NCBI GenBank assembly: GCA_951640165.1
Contig: OX621265.1
Location: 12,413,001 to 12,477,000 of the forward strand
Source of the DNA: Pseudoips prasinana
Taxonomy: Eukaryota > Arthropoda > Insecta > Lepidoptera > Nolidae
Direction of reading: 5' to 3'
Length of the DNA: 64,000 nucleotides
Below, piece by piece: positions 20,287 to 31,384 of this stretch; the stretch's first letter is position 1; every line of letters starts with the position of its first letter. The position numbers were made by a program, and so were the translations under genes. The notes beneath the pieces were generated by a model. That model had not been told where the DNA came from. It ran no database searches and was given only the letters and a program-made list of their open reading frames with translations.

Positions 20287-20545
20287 GATCACCGTAGCCT
20301 AGTTGGTAGTGCTCCTGCCTACGAAGCTGATGGTCCTGGGTTCGAATCCCGGTAAATGCAAATATTTGTGTGATGAGCCCGAATATTTGTTTCTGAGTCT
20401 TGGATGTTTTCTATGTATTTAAGTATTTTTCTATCTATATAAGTATGTATATCGTCGCCTGGTACCCATAGTACAAGCTTTGCTTAGTTTGGGGCTAGGA
20501 TGATCTGTGTGACATTGTCCCTATATATTATTATTATTATTATGT
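20287..20545 (+). mobile_element. SINE family A, plus copy
   Basis: Head 'atcaccgtagcctagttggt', B box 'gggttcgaatcccgg', tail ending in (ATT)n at about 20528-20541. It interrupts the SINE C described separately. Confidence 0.85.
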
Positions 20546-20625
20546 GTCCTAGGTGGGGATCGAACTCACGAACTCTCGCTTAGCAGCCAGGGTCCATACA
20601 TAACCACTAGATCACCAGCCCAGTC

Positions 20626-20984
20626 AAAGAAAAACGGTACCCTAAAAACGAAACATTTCAGGGTATATTAAGAAACATGTGCTTAGAATTCAACGTATCC
20701 AATTGTAAATACAAAAAGCTTTACCATCTGTCCGCAAATGTAGTTAGTGTCCTTTCAGACGAGCTTACAGACGTGCGGTTACCGGAGAGTGCCTCTATTT
20801 ATATCTTATTGGATGTACGGCAGTATTGAAGATGTTTCCACCGAAGAATATTAACTACCAGCTTTCACTTGGTACGATGATCAATTAATGTCATAATACT
20901 GAGACATTAATATTGAATCATTCATATATGTCACCACAGACGACGAAAAATATCATCACCCCATCTCATCCTGTGGTTTTTCTG
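20626..20984. other. No feature recognised
   Basis: 'cctttcagacgagcttacag', 'gcggttaccggagagtgcct' recurs in similar form near 23296-23345, so part is repetitive; element unknown. Confidence 0.35.
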
Positions 20985-21180
20985 TGTACCTTGGGGTTTT
21001 ACAAGCAACCATTTCTTTCTTTACTGTGTATTGCATGTGTATACATGCAATACACAGAAAAAATTCAAACCAAGACAGATAGATATGTTCACGAACACAA
21101 ATATTTGTCTTGTGCAAGGATTGAACCCGCAACCTGTGGATCAGAATCACTACCAACTGAGTCCAGGCCGTCATACAAGA
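20985..21180 (-). mobile_element. SINE, minus copy with hairpin
   Basis: B-box complement 'ggattgaacccgcaacc' and A-box complement 'ctaccaactgagtcc' mark a tRNA-derived head. A 14-bp perfect hairpin lies at 21025-21056 (tgtgtattgcatgt / acatgcaatacaca). Confidence 0.6.
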
Positions 21181-21279
21181 CTTTCATGATATTAAATACA
21201 CAATTATATAATATTATCTTAGGACACCTAAAACACTGCCATCTGATCTCAAACTTTTTTTTTTTTTTTAAGAAATATA

Positions 21280-21510
21280 TAATAATATTTAGGGACAGTG
21301 TCACACAGATCATCCTAGCCCCAAACTAAGCAAAGCTTGTACTATGGGCACCAGGCGACGATATACATACTTATATAGATAGATAAATACATAGAAAACA
21401 TCCATGACTCAGAAACAATTATTCGTGCTCATCACACAAATATTTGCACTTACCGGGATTCGAACCCAGGACCACCAGCTTCGTAGGCAGGAGCACTACC
21501 AGCTAGGCAA
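21280..21510 (-). mobile_element. SINE family A, minus copy
   Basis: 'gggacagtgtcacacagatc' tail and B-box complement gggattcgaaccc at about 21457-21469. The head is cut at 'ccagctaggcaa'. Confidence 0.78.
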
Positions 21511-22498
21511 ACTCTGTACTAGTGATGTTGCGGATGCAAAATTTTGCAATGATCAATCATGGATGATTTTTTTACAAAAAAAAATATATAGGTGCAGAAA
21601 TAGAGTAACAAGAATATAATGGTTTTTCATATTTTTATAAATTAGTAGCTGAAATAAAAAATTGGAGCATTATTTTAATAAAACGCAATATTGCCGCTTT
21701 CTTAGGGTCAAGTCTGTTATGCAGAGGTTCGTAAATCAAACCCGCACTACTGAACAATTGTTCACTTGGAACACTGCCTGGTGGTGTCGACAAAGATCTG
21801 CGAGATATTGGTGACAAGTTTTAATTCTATTCGGTAGACGCTCCATAATTTTAGAGGATTTTCATCCACATTGACCCTTTTTTCTGGCGGTAAGATAGCA
21901 ATTGCCTTTTAAATATAGTTTCAGCGCTGATATTTTCCGCTATTTGCTCACTCTCATTTTCACTTGACGAATCCAACATCATAGCTTTTCCTTTCTTTAA
22001 GCAAGATGTTCTTACCAAACTGACGGTGCTGGTCTGAATCATTTTCTAAGGAAACTGTCATTCTCATTCTTTTAATCCCTCGAAATTGTAATAATCGGAA
22101 CCATCAAACTCAGTATTTCTACCAATTATCAAAATGTCCTCATTAATTTTTTCCTCAGTCACTGGTGTTAAAAAATTATGCCTATAGCGAGGGTCTAAGT
22201 AGGTGGCGATGACATACAAATTGTTCTCTGATAAGATAGAAAACTTTGTAGTATGTTCAGTTTTTAGAGTCCTGACGGCCTGTCGAATTGGATCGAACGA
22301 AACTTCGCTCCTATTGGTCAATGAGCACGCGCCGATCGCCGGCCGCACCCAATTTCTTTCTTGTAGCAACTTGTGTGACATCCGCATCCGCATGCAATTC
22401 CGCATTGATTAGTGCGAATTTGGTTGCGAATGTATAAATTATTACGGATGCGGAAGTGGTTAAGGATGTATAAATTGATGTGGAAGTACTCTGTACTA
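21511..22498 (-). pseudogene. hAT transposase remnant
   Basis: Minus-strand fragments in different frames recall a hAT transposase (ZBED-like) C-terminal half. One (about 22340-22100) reads NLYVIATYLDPRYRHNFLTP; a second (22042-21851) is an acidic linker; a third (about 21790-21640) reads PSEQLFSSAGLIYEPLHNRL, the hAT dimerisation motif. Frame breaks separate them, so it cannot make a full protein. An 11-bp direct repeat, actctgtacta, borders the block at 21511-21521 and 22488-22498, compatible with an 8-bp hAT target duplication, but I could not match terminal inverted repeats. Confidence 0.75.
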
Positions 22499-22526
22499 TG
22501 ACAACCAGAAAACTGCTAAACATATT

Positions 22527-22889
22527 TTTTTTTTATTGATAAGGCACACCAACATCCTATTCACAATTTGTTTGTATGAATCTAATACAGAGAGATTAAT
22601 CCAGTGTGAGTAGGTCACTTACAGGTATGCACAACGTTCGCAGACGAAGTACTTTACATTACCTTCACCAGTATTAGTTAATTAAATCATTGACAGATAA
22701 CAATATTTATATATAACAAATAGAAAACACATATCAAACAATTTGTACATAAAGTTATGCAATACATTATATAAAACAACATATATTAATCAATTAAAAT
22801 TCAAATAAAATACATTTACGATATAATTAATTAAACGAATTCAATTCAACGAGTTAAAATATTATATCGCAAAACACTTATATATTTCT
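22527..22889. other. AT-rich, possible LINE tail
   Basis: The poly-T start 'tttttttttattgataaggc' (22525-22545) looks like a minus-strand LINE tail; beyond about 22700 only AT-rich sequence. Confidence 0.3.
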
Positions 22890-22990
22890 AATTCATCACA
22901 CAAAACTTTGTTCTGGGTAGGGATCTAACCCACGACCTCTGGCTTAGTTACCAGACAGGGTCAGTAACCACTAGACCAATAGGCTAGATA
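22890..22990 (-). mobile_element. SINE family C head
   Basis: 'gttctgggtagggatctaac' and 'ccagacagggtcagtaacca', then 'ctagaccaataggc', give the B- and A-box complements of a tRNA-derived head. Confidence 0.6.
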
Positions 22991-23473
22991 ACATTTAATA
23001 TACAAACTTTAACATTACGGATCAATGAAAACCTCACACAGTGTATAAATTAGTCCACAATAAATTGTTCAGGCATTTATGCACCACAGAACAGAGCAAA
23101 ACTATTTCGCACCAGACTTGAAGGTAGGAACCATCTCTTCTAGAACACGATTTGCCACCGTACCGTAAGCAACTTTTATTCAATATCCCGCTTTGAGATC
23201 AAAATCTAAAGTAGACGTTGATAATAAGATCTCCCCAACGCCATCTATCCCCAGGAACCGTAAAACACATGTCTGTGAGACAAACCGCAAATGTGATTAA
23301 AGGGCTTTCAGACGCTCGCCGGTGCGGTTAGCGGAGTGGCTCTATTGATGCTTTATTGAGTAGTTACCACTTGGACGCACATGCGACTAGTTCATTTCTA
23401 TAGCCCAATGTTTGTGTATTAGTTTTCACATATTCTTCTTAGTTATATGGGAATATATTATTATATCGGTTGA
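22991..23473. other. No gene; one shared block
   Basis: 'gggctttcagacgctcgccg', 'gtgcggttagcggagtggct' near 23300-23340 echoes 20752-20795. Confidence 0.35.
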
Positions 23474-23916
23474 TCCTACTAATATTATAAAGGCGAAAGT
23501 TTGTGACTGTGTGAGTGGGTGAGAGTGTATGTTTGTTACTTCTTCAAGTCTATACGGCTGGAGCGATTTTAATAAAATTTGGTATGGAGCTGGATTAACA
23601 TGGTCCTGCTGTGTGGTGACGGCGACAAATATCAGAATCAGAATATCATCACCCGTGGGGGGCGTAGAAGTCGACCCGAGGGAATATCTACCAGAGGATG
23701 GGCAGCAGCTTCCTTCTGATTACTATGACCACCTTACTGCGATCGCCAACCCGCCTGCCAAGCGTGGCGATTATGGCATATCCCCCCAAGACTATTCTTG
23801 AGGGAGGTTTGTCCAGCAGTGTACTTATTTAGCTGTAATGATGATGATGATGATGGATTAACACACAGGCTACAATTTATAAAGTTTAACTGGGGTAAAA
23901 CCGCGGGGCACAGTTA
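23474..23916 (+). mobile_element. Helitron H3 interrupted by an RTE tail
   Basis: Starts TCCTACTAATATTATAAAGG and ends in hairpin ggggtaaaaccgcggggcac plus TTAG, a one-base variant of CTAG. The RTE tail at 23601-23853 splits it. Confidence 0.72.
23601..23853 (+). mobile_element. RTE-group LINE 3' end with 10-bp target duplication
   Basis: The 3' UTR-type block 'tggggggcgtagaagtcgac', 'gccaacccgcctgccaagcg' ends in (GAT)n. The target duplication tggattaaca occurs at 23591-23600 and 23854-23863, which proves a discrete retrotransposition event into Helitron H3. Confidence 0.82.
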
Positions 23917-23949
23917 GTTAATAATAATGTCCTCCTTGACAAATTTCCA

Positions 23950-24245
23950 GTGCCAGTCTCAATAGGGATTAGTCATCTGCGCGGGACATATTGTAGTGCA
24001 CAAGTGTGTGCGCAAACACAGGAGTACTTTCTATTCCATCACTCTCATGAACCGATGGGACGCCTAGCGATACGACCGGAAAGACTCCGAGGCACGGGGG
24101 TATAATACCGCCAACTTCCAGGCTTCTTGCTGATGCTGAGAATTTTTTATTTTTACAGAAAAGTCCCAAATCAATTTTTGTTCGACCCGGGATTTGAACC
24201 CAGGACCTGGTTCTCTGTCGGTAACACGCTACCGCCAGATTAAGT
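23950..24245 (-). mobile_element. SINE family D, full-length minus
   Basis: 'cacaagtgtgtgcgcaaaca', 'ccatcactctcatgaaccga' body, B-box complement 'cgggatttgaacccaggacc' and head complement 'ggtaacacgctaccgcc'. Confidence 0.78.
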
Positions 24246-24525
24246 GACAGTAAACAAAATCACACGGCCTTACGCCTTTTCTTAACTGAGTTTAAGATTG
24301 TTTTAGAGCTCACGGATGTTAAGAACAAATGCAAATAATAAATAAGATTTAATTATATATTCACACAGTCAGTAGTGACCGCGCACAATGCTCGTCTCGA
24401 ATTCCGATACTCGCTCGCAGACAAGCACTCATATGTTATACAAAGAGACAGAGAAAAAGAGAACGTCGAATGGAAGTCAAGTTCTAGCGGAGACCGAGCT
24501 TAGGAACTTTGTGCCAGTATATCTC

Positions 24526-24664
24526 AACAGACGCCAGCACATCAAGCTACCCCAATCTGTCAAATTTCCCCAATTAAAAGTGAACCTTATGCTTTTGTGA
24601 TAAAGTTGAAAATCTATAAAAGAAATTTGACAGATTGGGGTAGCTGGATGTGCTGGCGTCTGTA
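24526..24664 (+). mobile_element. MITE E copy 3
   Basis: 24528-24662, 135 bp. Left flank reads AA instead of TA; right TA is intact. Nearly consensus throughout. Confidence 0.88.
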
Positions 24665-24743
24665 CTTCGTTGTGTCCCTCAATTATATGTTTATAAGTAC
24701 CCAGCGACACAGGCATTCACTTCTCTAGTGCGGGTGTTGTCTA
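24665..24743 (+). mobile_element. SINE family B, 3' half
   Basis: Continues directly from MITE E: 'gtgtccctcaattatatgtt' to 'gtgcgggtgttgtct'. The SINE head is absent on the other side of the MITE. Confidence 0.65.
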
Positions 24744-25192
24744 TATAAAGAAAAATTTAATATATTTTGAGAATCTCGTTAATTTCAAAAATATACTGAA
24801 CAATATTTTGTTACTAAAAATATGGCAGTTACCTCTAAGGAATGCTTAAAACAAAACAATATCTAAAACTGACCACTAAATAGAAATTGTAATATTGTGT
24901 ATGTATTTATGGCAGTGATGACTTACGGAACACAGAAGTGATCCCTTACTATGGTCCTCATAAGAAGGTCCAAGGTCACCCAAAGAGCAATGGAGACGGC
25001 TATGCTCTAAGTATTACTGAGAGGTAAGGTAGGGCGTCTAGACAGTAGTAAAATACACCATTCATCTAGAAAAACAGTTCTGTTCCCAAGTAATATACGC
25101 AGGCACAGCCACTGGCGGAGGTTAGTTTATTTTATATTAGCATTGTAATTTAAGTCGCATTCCAAACGACAAAAAATCTGTAGCCTACGATG
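24744..25192. other. RTE-like scraps, no gene
   Basis: 'gaagtgatcccttactatgg' and 'caatggagacggctatgctc' at 24946-25004 read like decayed LINE coding sequence. No open frame remains. Confidence 0.3.
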
Positions 25193-25328
25193 TACAGACG
25201 CCAGCACATCAAGCTACCCCAATCTGCCAAATTTCCCCAATAGAAAGTGAACCTTATGCTAATGTGATAAAGGTGAAAATCTATAAAAGTTTGACAGACT
25301 GGGGTAGCTGGATGTGCTGGCATCTGTA
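25193..25328 (+). mobile_element. MITE E copy 4
   Basis: 25195-25326, 132 bp, both TA flanks intact, same orientation as copy 3 only about 530 bp away. Confidence 0.88.
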
Positions 25329-25640
25329 CATCTACTATGAATTTGCACAAAATGGAACGGAAATGATATTTCGAGCTCTCGATCAGAAAACCAATCGGGT
25401 CGATTGGTTTATTGCCTATCTATCAATCTCCCGTCTGAGGACGGCATATCTCCTAAAATTCCACGCCGAACGTTTTTATAAATTATTTGTAAAAATAGAC
25501 ATGATCCAGCCATGCTTAATTTGATTGTATGGCCGGTAGTAACATTTTTGTCAGAGTTCTTCAAGTCTTTAAAGCACGACACTCAGAAATCCTTTAACGC
25601 ACTTTGGAGGTCACCCATCTCTAGATTGATTTATTCTTTA

Positions 25641-25796
25641 CTAGCTGTGCCGCGCGGTTTCACCCCCGTTAAACTTTATAATTATTTTACTAGCTAACTC
25701 CATACCAAATTTTATTAAAATCGTTCCAGCCGTTTAGACGTGAAGAAGTAACAAACATACACACTTACAAACTTTCGCCTTTATAATATTAGTGTA
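25641..25796 (-). mobile_element. Helitron H3, minus copy
   Basis: CTAG-hairpin end at 25641 (ctagctgtgccgcgcggttt), body complement 'ttccagccgtttagacgtga', and the TATAATATTAGTGTA 5' end near 25785-25796. Confidence 0.68.
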
Positions 25797-25940
25797 ATTG
25801 CAAACAGAAATACAGATTTATATAACAGATAAGAAAACTCATGCGAAAAGCGAGCTTAGCTTAATTATGAGTTCTTTTCCAGGAAACCTGATCATAGGTC
25901 TATGTTCGCTATTTACAAATTATTATTAATAATATTATAA

Positions 25941-26117
25941 TCACACTCATATTATAAAGGCGAAAGTTTGTGAGTGTGTGTGTTTGTCACTCTTTCACGC
26001 AAAAACTACCGGACGGATTTTGATGAATCATTGCAGTAATATAGCTTATATATCCGAATAACACATAGGCTATAAGTTATAAATTTTAACGCGGGTAAAA
26101 CCGCGGGGCACAGCTAG
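25941..26117 (+). mobile_element. Helitron H3, short complete copy
   Basis: TCACACTCATATTATAAAGG start, 'ggacggattttgatgaat' body, hairpin gcgggtaaaaccgcggggc and CTAG at 26114-26117 followed by T. 177 bp. Confidence 0.72.
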
Positions 26118-26639
26118 TTATGTATTTATTCTCTCATCACAGGGTTAAGTCTTAACAACATAGTTTAATGATTCTTGTATAGAATAGAACTTAAGAGTGG
26201 TGCCTGATATTATGTTTAATTTTACTAAAATCCAGATAGCTGCTCGATAAAATTATACGTGGATAACGGTGCTGATTGTGGAATTATTTAATTTAGTTAT
26301 TCATAAGTTGTATTATGCATTGTTCTGCAATTGATTGTTGTCCTAAAGAAATAATTATAAAAATAATCCCCGTTTTACCGTTATTTCAACTTATTAATTT
26401 CTTTTCTGCAATTGTCACCAGACCTAGAATCGGACGCGTCAAAATATTTTACGGAACTCGCACCAATAATCACTGGCGTACGGATCTCCGTTGAGACATT
26501 CGCCTTCACCCTCACAACCCACTCGACTTCTTATTATGGTCAGACGGTATACAAGTCACAAGCGGTAGCGAGTTACAAAAAAAGTTTAGCCTATAATCGC
26601 TTACCTCGAAATGTTAGACAAATAGAATATTAGATGGTT
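26118..26639. other. LINE tail then unassigned
   Basis: 26122-26215 ('tatttattctctcatcacag' to 'aagagtggtgcctga') matches CR1-group tails. The 73-codon frame at 26412-26633 has no recognisable content. Confidence 0.4.
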
Positions 26640-26945
26640 ACTGGTTCCCATGTTCTCTGTGTCCTTTAACGTATTTAACACGGGAAGTGTTCAGAGGAAT
26701 TGTACGAGGTTATATCTGCCACATTTCGCCACAGACCCTTGAATGGTCATCCAGAGCATGGTGCTTTTCACAAGAACCTTTTTACCGCGCAGTACCACTC
26801 TGTGGAATCAATTAACTGCTGAGGTATAGCTATCTTCAATAAGCGAGCCTATTCCTCTCTTAAAGGCTGGCAACGCACTGGCGGCTCCTCACTTCAGCGG
26901 TGATCACTTACCATCAGCTGACCCACTTGCTCGTTTGTCTTGCTA
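26640..26945 (+). mobile_element. LINE C-terminal remnant (Jockey/R1-like)
   Basis: The broken frame suggests 'FTARTTLWNQL' and 'LKGWQRTGGSSL' followed by the tail 'cagcggtgatcacttaccat', a common insect LINE 3' region. No intact ORF. Confidence 0.45.
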
Positions 26946-27414
26946 AATACTAATGGTAGTCTATAGTGACGTGTTACCTCAATATAGACCATTCAGACGA
27001 GTGCAGTGAAAGATAAATAAATATAAATAAATAAATGTAAATTATATAAATATAAATAAATGGTCGCGCATTAATGCTAGTACCGGGTCCAATGCATCTA
27101 ACGGAGAGGACCCAGCGATACAAACTCGAACAACAAAAAGAACAATAATACAAGAAACCAGTGCGATTTAGAACCACATGACTATAGTAAAACTACAAAC
27201 CTAGCTGGCTATGAAAGAAAGAGTGAAAGAAAATGTGTGCTCGCACCTCTCGCTCTTTCTATCTTCACTAACTTATATCTCCCTCTAAACTTCCGCTCGC
27301 ATCGCCCGATCACACTTCTTGTAACGCTCTCGTCACGCATTCACCAGCTTACTCCCCAAGTTAAGCGTGCGTAAGTAAGATTAAAAAAAAATAAAAAACA
27401 AGGTTTTCATTATA
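26946..27414. other. Unassigned, partly repetitive
   Basis: 'aatgctagtaccgggtccaa', 'gaggacccagcgatacaaac' (27073-27125) recalls repeat H. 27195-27370 looks unique. Confidence 0.35.
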
Positions 27415-27950
27415 AATAAAATAAAAAAGGTTTTTATTCACATAGACATCAAAATAGCGCTTGTAAATAGTCAGAACATGTTTGTAGTAATATAGTTGTA
27501 TACATTATTATTGCTAGTAACATAGATATTTAGGTACACATTGTATGAAAACATTTATAAAATTTATTTTATTATAGCAATGAAATATCATTCATCACAC
27601 AGCTAGCTCGTATCAAGTTATTGTCAAGAGATTATGTTTAATTGTCTAGTTTAAGTCTAATATTTTTACAACATATTGTCAATGGTTCCGTCTATATTAA
27701 GGTATTATTATTATGACGGACCTTGTGTTAATAACGACGACGGTCGCTCTTTAATGCTACCACCGGATCCAATGATCCATTCACGTAGACTTTTTAAAAA
27801 AGTGCTTGCAAATAGTCGGAGCATGTTTGATGGATGGCTGCGGTTTATTGTGCGATTTACTCGTGCTGCACCAAGATTTGCTAGTGAGGATGTGGCGCTC
27901 GACCCGCAGACAAGCCATGGTGTCTGCGTCGGCTAAGCCGGAGTTTAACT
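27415..27950 (-). repeat. Dispersed repeat H copy 1 (LINE-tail-like)
   Basis: 'aggtttttattcacatagac', 'agtcagaacatgtttgtagt', 'tcaagttattgtcaagagat' and 'tgctaccaccggatccaat' occur in the same order at 47200-47615 and 56465-56840. The A-rich end reads as a 3' tail on the minus strand. Confidence 0.6.
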
Positions 27951-28009
27951 CCGTGCTTTTTCGTGGAAATAAACTACTATAAATAAACGTAAATTAATTA
28001 ATTTATAAT

Positions 28010-28110
28010 TATAATGGATATTTAGGTACACAGATTGTATGAAAACATTTACAATAAGATCTATTTTATAATAGTAATGATATTTATCTAGCATAAGTTA
28101 AGTTAAAAAT
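28010..28110 (-). repeat. Dispersed repeat H, partial copy
   Basis: 'ggatatttaggtacacagat' to 'gtaatgatatttatctagc' duplicates the middle of repeat H. Confidence 0.5.
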
Positions 28111-28497
28111 TAATACGTTCTCGTGTAGAAAGTAAGCTCGTGGCCTCTCGTGCCTCGGGCCACGCGTCCCCAGTAAATATATTAGGCTAGTGGGCATCCA
28201 TATTCTCGTCACGCGACTCGACATTAGTATAGCATTAGTATTTGCTCAGCGGTCCGTATCCACAAATGATGGAGAAAAATGCGAGAAATATTGTCTGCTG
28301 TTCACAAAAACAGTCAATTAATGTATATATATGTACTTAGTATTTATTTGCTAGTGGGTCGGTTATGTACGCGCTATGTTATGTAACATAAGTATTTTTC
28401 TATTATAATTCTTATTTATTTTCGTTTGTGACTCTTCCTTTTGTGCCTTGGGGGTCAGACTGACTCGTATGACGTAACGGCTTATTACTACGACGTA
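28111..28497. other. No feature recognised
   Basis: 'gtggcctctcgtgcctcggg' near 28140 shares a few bases with SINE D, otherwise unassigned. Confidence 0.3.
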
Positions 28498-28915
28498 TTG
28501 ATTGCCTCGTTGGTCTAGCGGTAGCGTATTCAACCGCAGATAATGAGGTCCTGGGTTCAAATCCCGGTTCGGTCCAAAAAGTGATTTGGTACTTTTCTAT
28601 AAATAGTAAAAATGCTCAGCATCAGCCCGAAATCTGGGAGTTGGCGGTATTGTACCCCGTGCCTCGGAGAGCACGTAAAGCCGTCAGTCTTGTTGTAATG
28701 TGTAATTGGCGGTATTATACCCGTAGTAAGTCCTGTACCTGACATCTTTCCGGCCGTGTCGCTAGGCGTCCCATCGGATCATGAGAGTGATGGAATAGAA
28801 AGTGCCCCTGTTTTTGCGCACACACTTGTGCACTATAATATGTCCTGCGTAATTGGCTAAACTCCATTGAGAATGGCCGCCAGGACCGAAATTCGGCCGG
28901 GAGGACACTACTACT
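28498..28915 (+). mobile_element. SINE family D, long copy
   Basis: Head 'ttggtctagcggtagcgtat', B box 'gggttcaaatcccgg', body to 'ggccgccaggaccgaaattc'. An internal segment around 28640-28740 appears duplicated ('ggcggtatt.taccc' twice). Confidence 0.8.
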
Positions 28916-29279
28916 ATGACGTAATGGAGAACGGCCGGCTCTTTACTATACTGATTATCACCAAATTCTTTTTGGTACTTCTTGAAGTCCTGGAACTGAA
29001 ATTTGGTATACAGATACTAAGAAACTTTATATTTTTACAGACTTCTGAAAATTAAAGAGGTTGTCATCGGTTGCATTTTTTGTTTGCTACCGGAGAAACT
29101 CTTTAATTTTACCGATTCGATATATATTCATTTTTATTTGTGAGGGTAGAAATATACCATCCGAAAGAAAAATGAAATTGCCATATGTTTTTTCCATATT
29201 CCTTATGTTTCATTTTTAAGATTTATGTCCATACATTTTTGTTATTCACGATGAAGACTATTTTTCCTTTATTAAAGAC
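28916..29279. other. No feature recognised
   Basis: AT-rich. 'tatatttttacag' at 29028-29040 resembles a 3' splice site but nothing coding follows. Confidence 0.3.
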
Positions 29280-30200
29280 TGGCGACTTGGTTGTGGCCCC
29301 TCTGTGAAACAGGTGGCCACCAATGTACAGCTTAATGGGGCTGGATTGACCCCTGTTGAGTCAACTGTGTTCTTGGGTATCATAATTGATTCAAAACTAC
29401 AATGGGGCCCACAAATAGAAAAACTATCAGGCAAATTAAATTCTGCTGCATATGCTGTTAAAACTATAAGACGGCTTACTGACGTGGATACAGCTAGAAT
29501 GGTTTATTTCAGTTATTTTCATTGTATAATGTCCTATGGAATTCTTCTCTGGGGTAGCGCTGCGGACATTAACACCATATTTGTATTGCAAAAAAGAGCT
29601 TACAGCTCCAACCATATATAAACTTGATCCGCGATAATCTAGATAATCTAATATAAAGAGAAAAGTTTAAAGAGATTAACATTCTCACTGAAGCATGTCA
29701 GTATATATATGACAATATAATTTATATGCATAAACATAAAGACTCCTTCTGTAAAAAGAGCGATACTCATAATATAAATACTAGATATAAGCATAACTTT
29801 GTGTTACATACCACCCGTCTCCACAAAGTAAGTAACTCTTTTATGGGGCAATGTATAAGATTCTATAACAAACTTCCCAGTGATATCCTAGAAATGTCTA
29901 CGAATAAGTTTAAAAGAATTATAAAAGCCGAATTGTGTAGCAGGGCTTACTGCACAACTTCTGATTATTTAAGTGACAAAACAGCTTGGGATTGATTCGC
30001 TCTAAATTAACACATTTAAATACAATGTAATTTTATGTAAGAAACAAATATTTTAAAAAAGGATTCCTACTGAGTTTTCTGGCAGTGTTTCTCAGTAGCT
30101 GCCACGTCATGCACTGCACGGTAGGGTATAAAAAAATTGACGATGCCACACAAATGTAATATTTTAACGGAATAAATGACTTTTGAGTTTGAGTTTGAGT
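29280..30200 (+). pseudogene. CR1/Jockey-group LINE, C-terminal half, frame broken
   Basis: The first frame (29304-29621) reads TPVESTVFLGIIIDSKLQWG and 'YFHCIMSYGILLWGSA', the region just after the reverse-transcriptase palm. A break follows near 29615. A second frame (29726-29995) reads NINTRYKHNFVLHTTRLHKV and '[15 protein letters not shown]', then stops and leads to a 3' UTR ending near 30195 in 'gagtttgagtttgagt'. The palm itself (FADD, PQG) is absent, so this is a 5'-truncated, disabled copy. Tails of the same family lie at 43205, 53215 and 58295. Confidence 0.78.
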
Positions 30201-30299
30201 CTGGTGTTCCGATTGTCTTACCATCAGGTGACCAACTGGCTCTTTTGCCTTGCTATAATATAAAAATCTTACAAAAATCTTCATCTCGTTTTCAGTAGA

Positions 30300-30475
30300 A
30301 ATGCGTGAAAATATCTTGGGACAACTACCAACTCTGCCATCTGATCCCAAACTAGGCAGAGCCTGTACTATAGAACCAGACAGCTGATAAACATACTGAT
30401 ATATTTTTAAATACATATATATTTTAGATTAATTGACACACAATTATTTGTCCTTGGTGGGGACCGAACCCATCA
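30300..30475 (-). mobile_element. SINE family C, minus copy
   Basis: 'gccatctgatcccaaactag', 'ctgataaacatactgatata', B-box complement 'ggtggggaccgaaccc'. Confidence 0.65.
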
Positions 30476-30542
30476 GGCAATATTGTATCACATACAAAGG
30501 TCAGTAATCAGTTGGAGCTGTGAAATGTCAAACTTCTCAAGT

Positions 30543-30628
30543 CTAGAAATATTTGGGGATTTTTTTCCTAGCGAGTGTTAAAATAGTAGTAGTAGATATT
30601 TGAACACTCGCTATATTTTCTAGAATGA
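30543..30628. repeat. Imperfect hairpin
   Basis: 'tagcgagtgtt' (30573) pairs with 'aacactcgcta' (30604), and 'tctagaaatat' (30541) with 'atattttctaga' (30615). An (AGT)n-like loop separates them. Confidence 0.55.
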
Positions 30629-30709
30629 TGATTTTAATTTTAAGTATTTATTGTTTAATTTAATTTTATTGCTATTTCACAATCATAATTTTACTGTGTT
30701 ATATCCTAA

Positions 30710-30913
30710 TCCTAACTAATATTATAAATGCGAAAGTAACTCTGTCTGTCTGTTACTCTTTCACGCCAAAACTACTGAACGGATTTGAATGAAATTTGGT
30801 ATACAGATGGTCTAGACCCTGAGAAAGAACATAGGCTAATTTTTATAGTTAGGATAACACATAGGCCATATTTTATAAAGTTTAACGCGGGTAAAACCGC
30901 GAGGCACATCTAG
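30710..30913 (+). mobile_element. Helitron H3, complete copy
   Basis: TCCTAACTAATATTATAAAT start, 'tgaacggatttgaatgaa' body, hairpin gcgggtaaaaccgcgaggc and CTAG at 30910-30913 followed by T. Confidence 0.72.
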
Positions 30914-31176
30914 TTTAATATAATTTGAAAATGTAATTTTACTTAAATTGCATGCTCAATTTAATTTTATATAAATATCAAATATGGAAATTATTATGTA
31001 CGCCGTTATTGTCATATGCATCAGTGTCCATTGCAAAATAATTCTGTGTGAATTGTTAATTTCATGTTTCATTTATTTATTTATTGAGTACAACAATAAA
31101 TAAATAAATGCAACATAAAATTTTACTAGAGTACTGGTATAGCGAATCATTCGAATACCGTTATTTTTTTAAATGA

Positions 31177-31384
31177 TAACGCCCGCTCTACGATACCTAA
31201 TCCTTGCGCGAGACACAGGGATTAGATTCCCTACTTATTTGTACTTTATATACATATAATATATGGACACAAATTACATCCAGACTCAGAACAACTATTT
31301 ATGGGTCACACAAATAGTTGTCCGGCGCGGGACTTGGACCCGCGACACAAAGCGACTGTCTTAGCCGCTGCGCCACACGTGTAG
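31177..31384 (-). mobile_element. SINE family B, minus copy
   Basis: Begins 'aacgcccgctctacg', carries 'actatttatgggtcacacaa' and B-box complement 'gggacttggacccgcg'; ends 'gccgctgcgccacacgtgta'. Confidence 0.8.

Larger units (their letters stand above)
18842..20625 (-). mobile_element. SINE family C split by rosa element and SINE A
   Basis: Pieces 18842-18893, 20212-20285 and 20546-20625 join into one C-family SINE: '...ctgataaaca' + 'tatagataaataacatcc...' + 'gtcctaggtggggatcgaac...'. This proves the rosa element and the SINE A arrived later. Confidence 0.75.
21205..22545 (-). mobile_element. SINE family C split by SINE A and hAT remnant
   Basis: Outer pieces 21210-21257 ('ggacacctaaaacactgcca...') and 22488-22530 ('ctctgtactatgacaacc...') are colinear halves of one C-family SINE. 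A SINE A and a hAT remnant sit between them. Confidence 0.6.
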
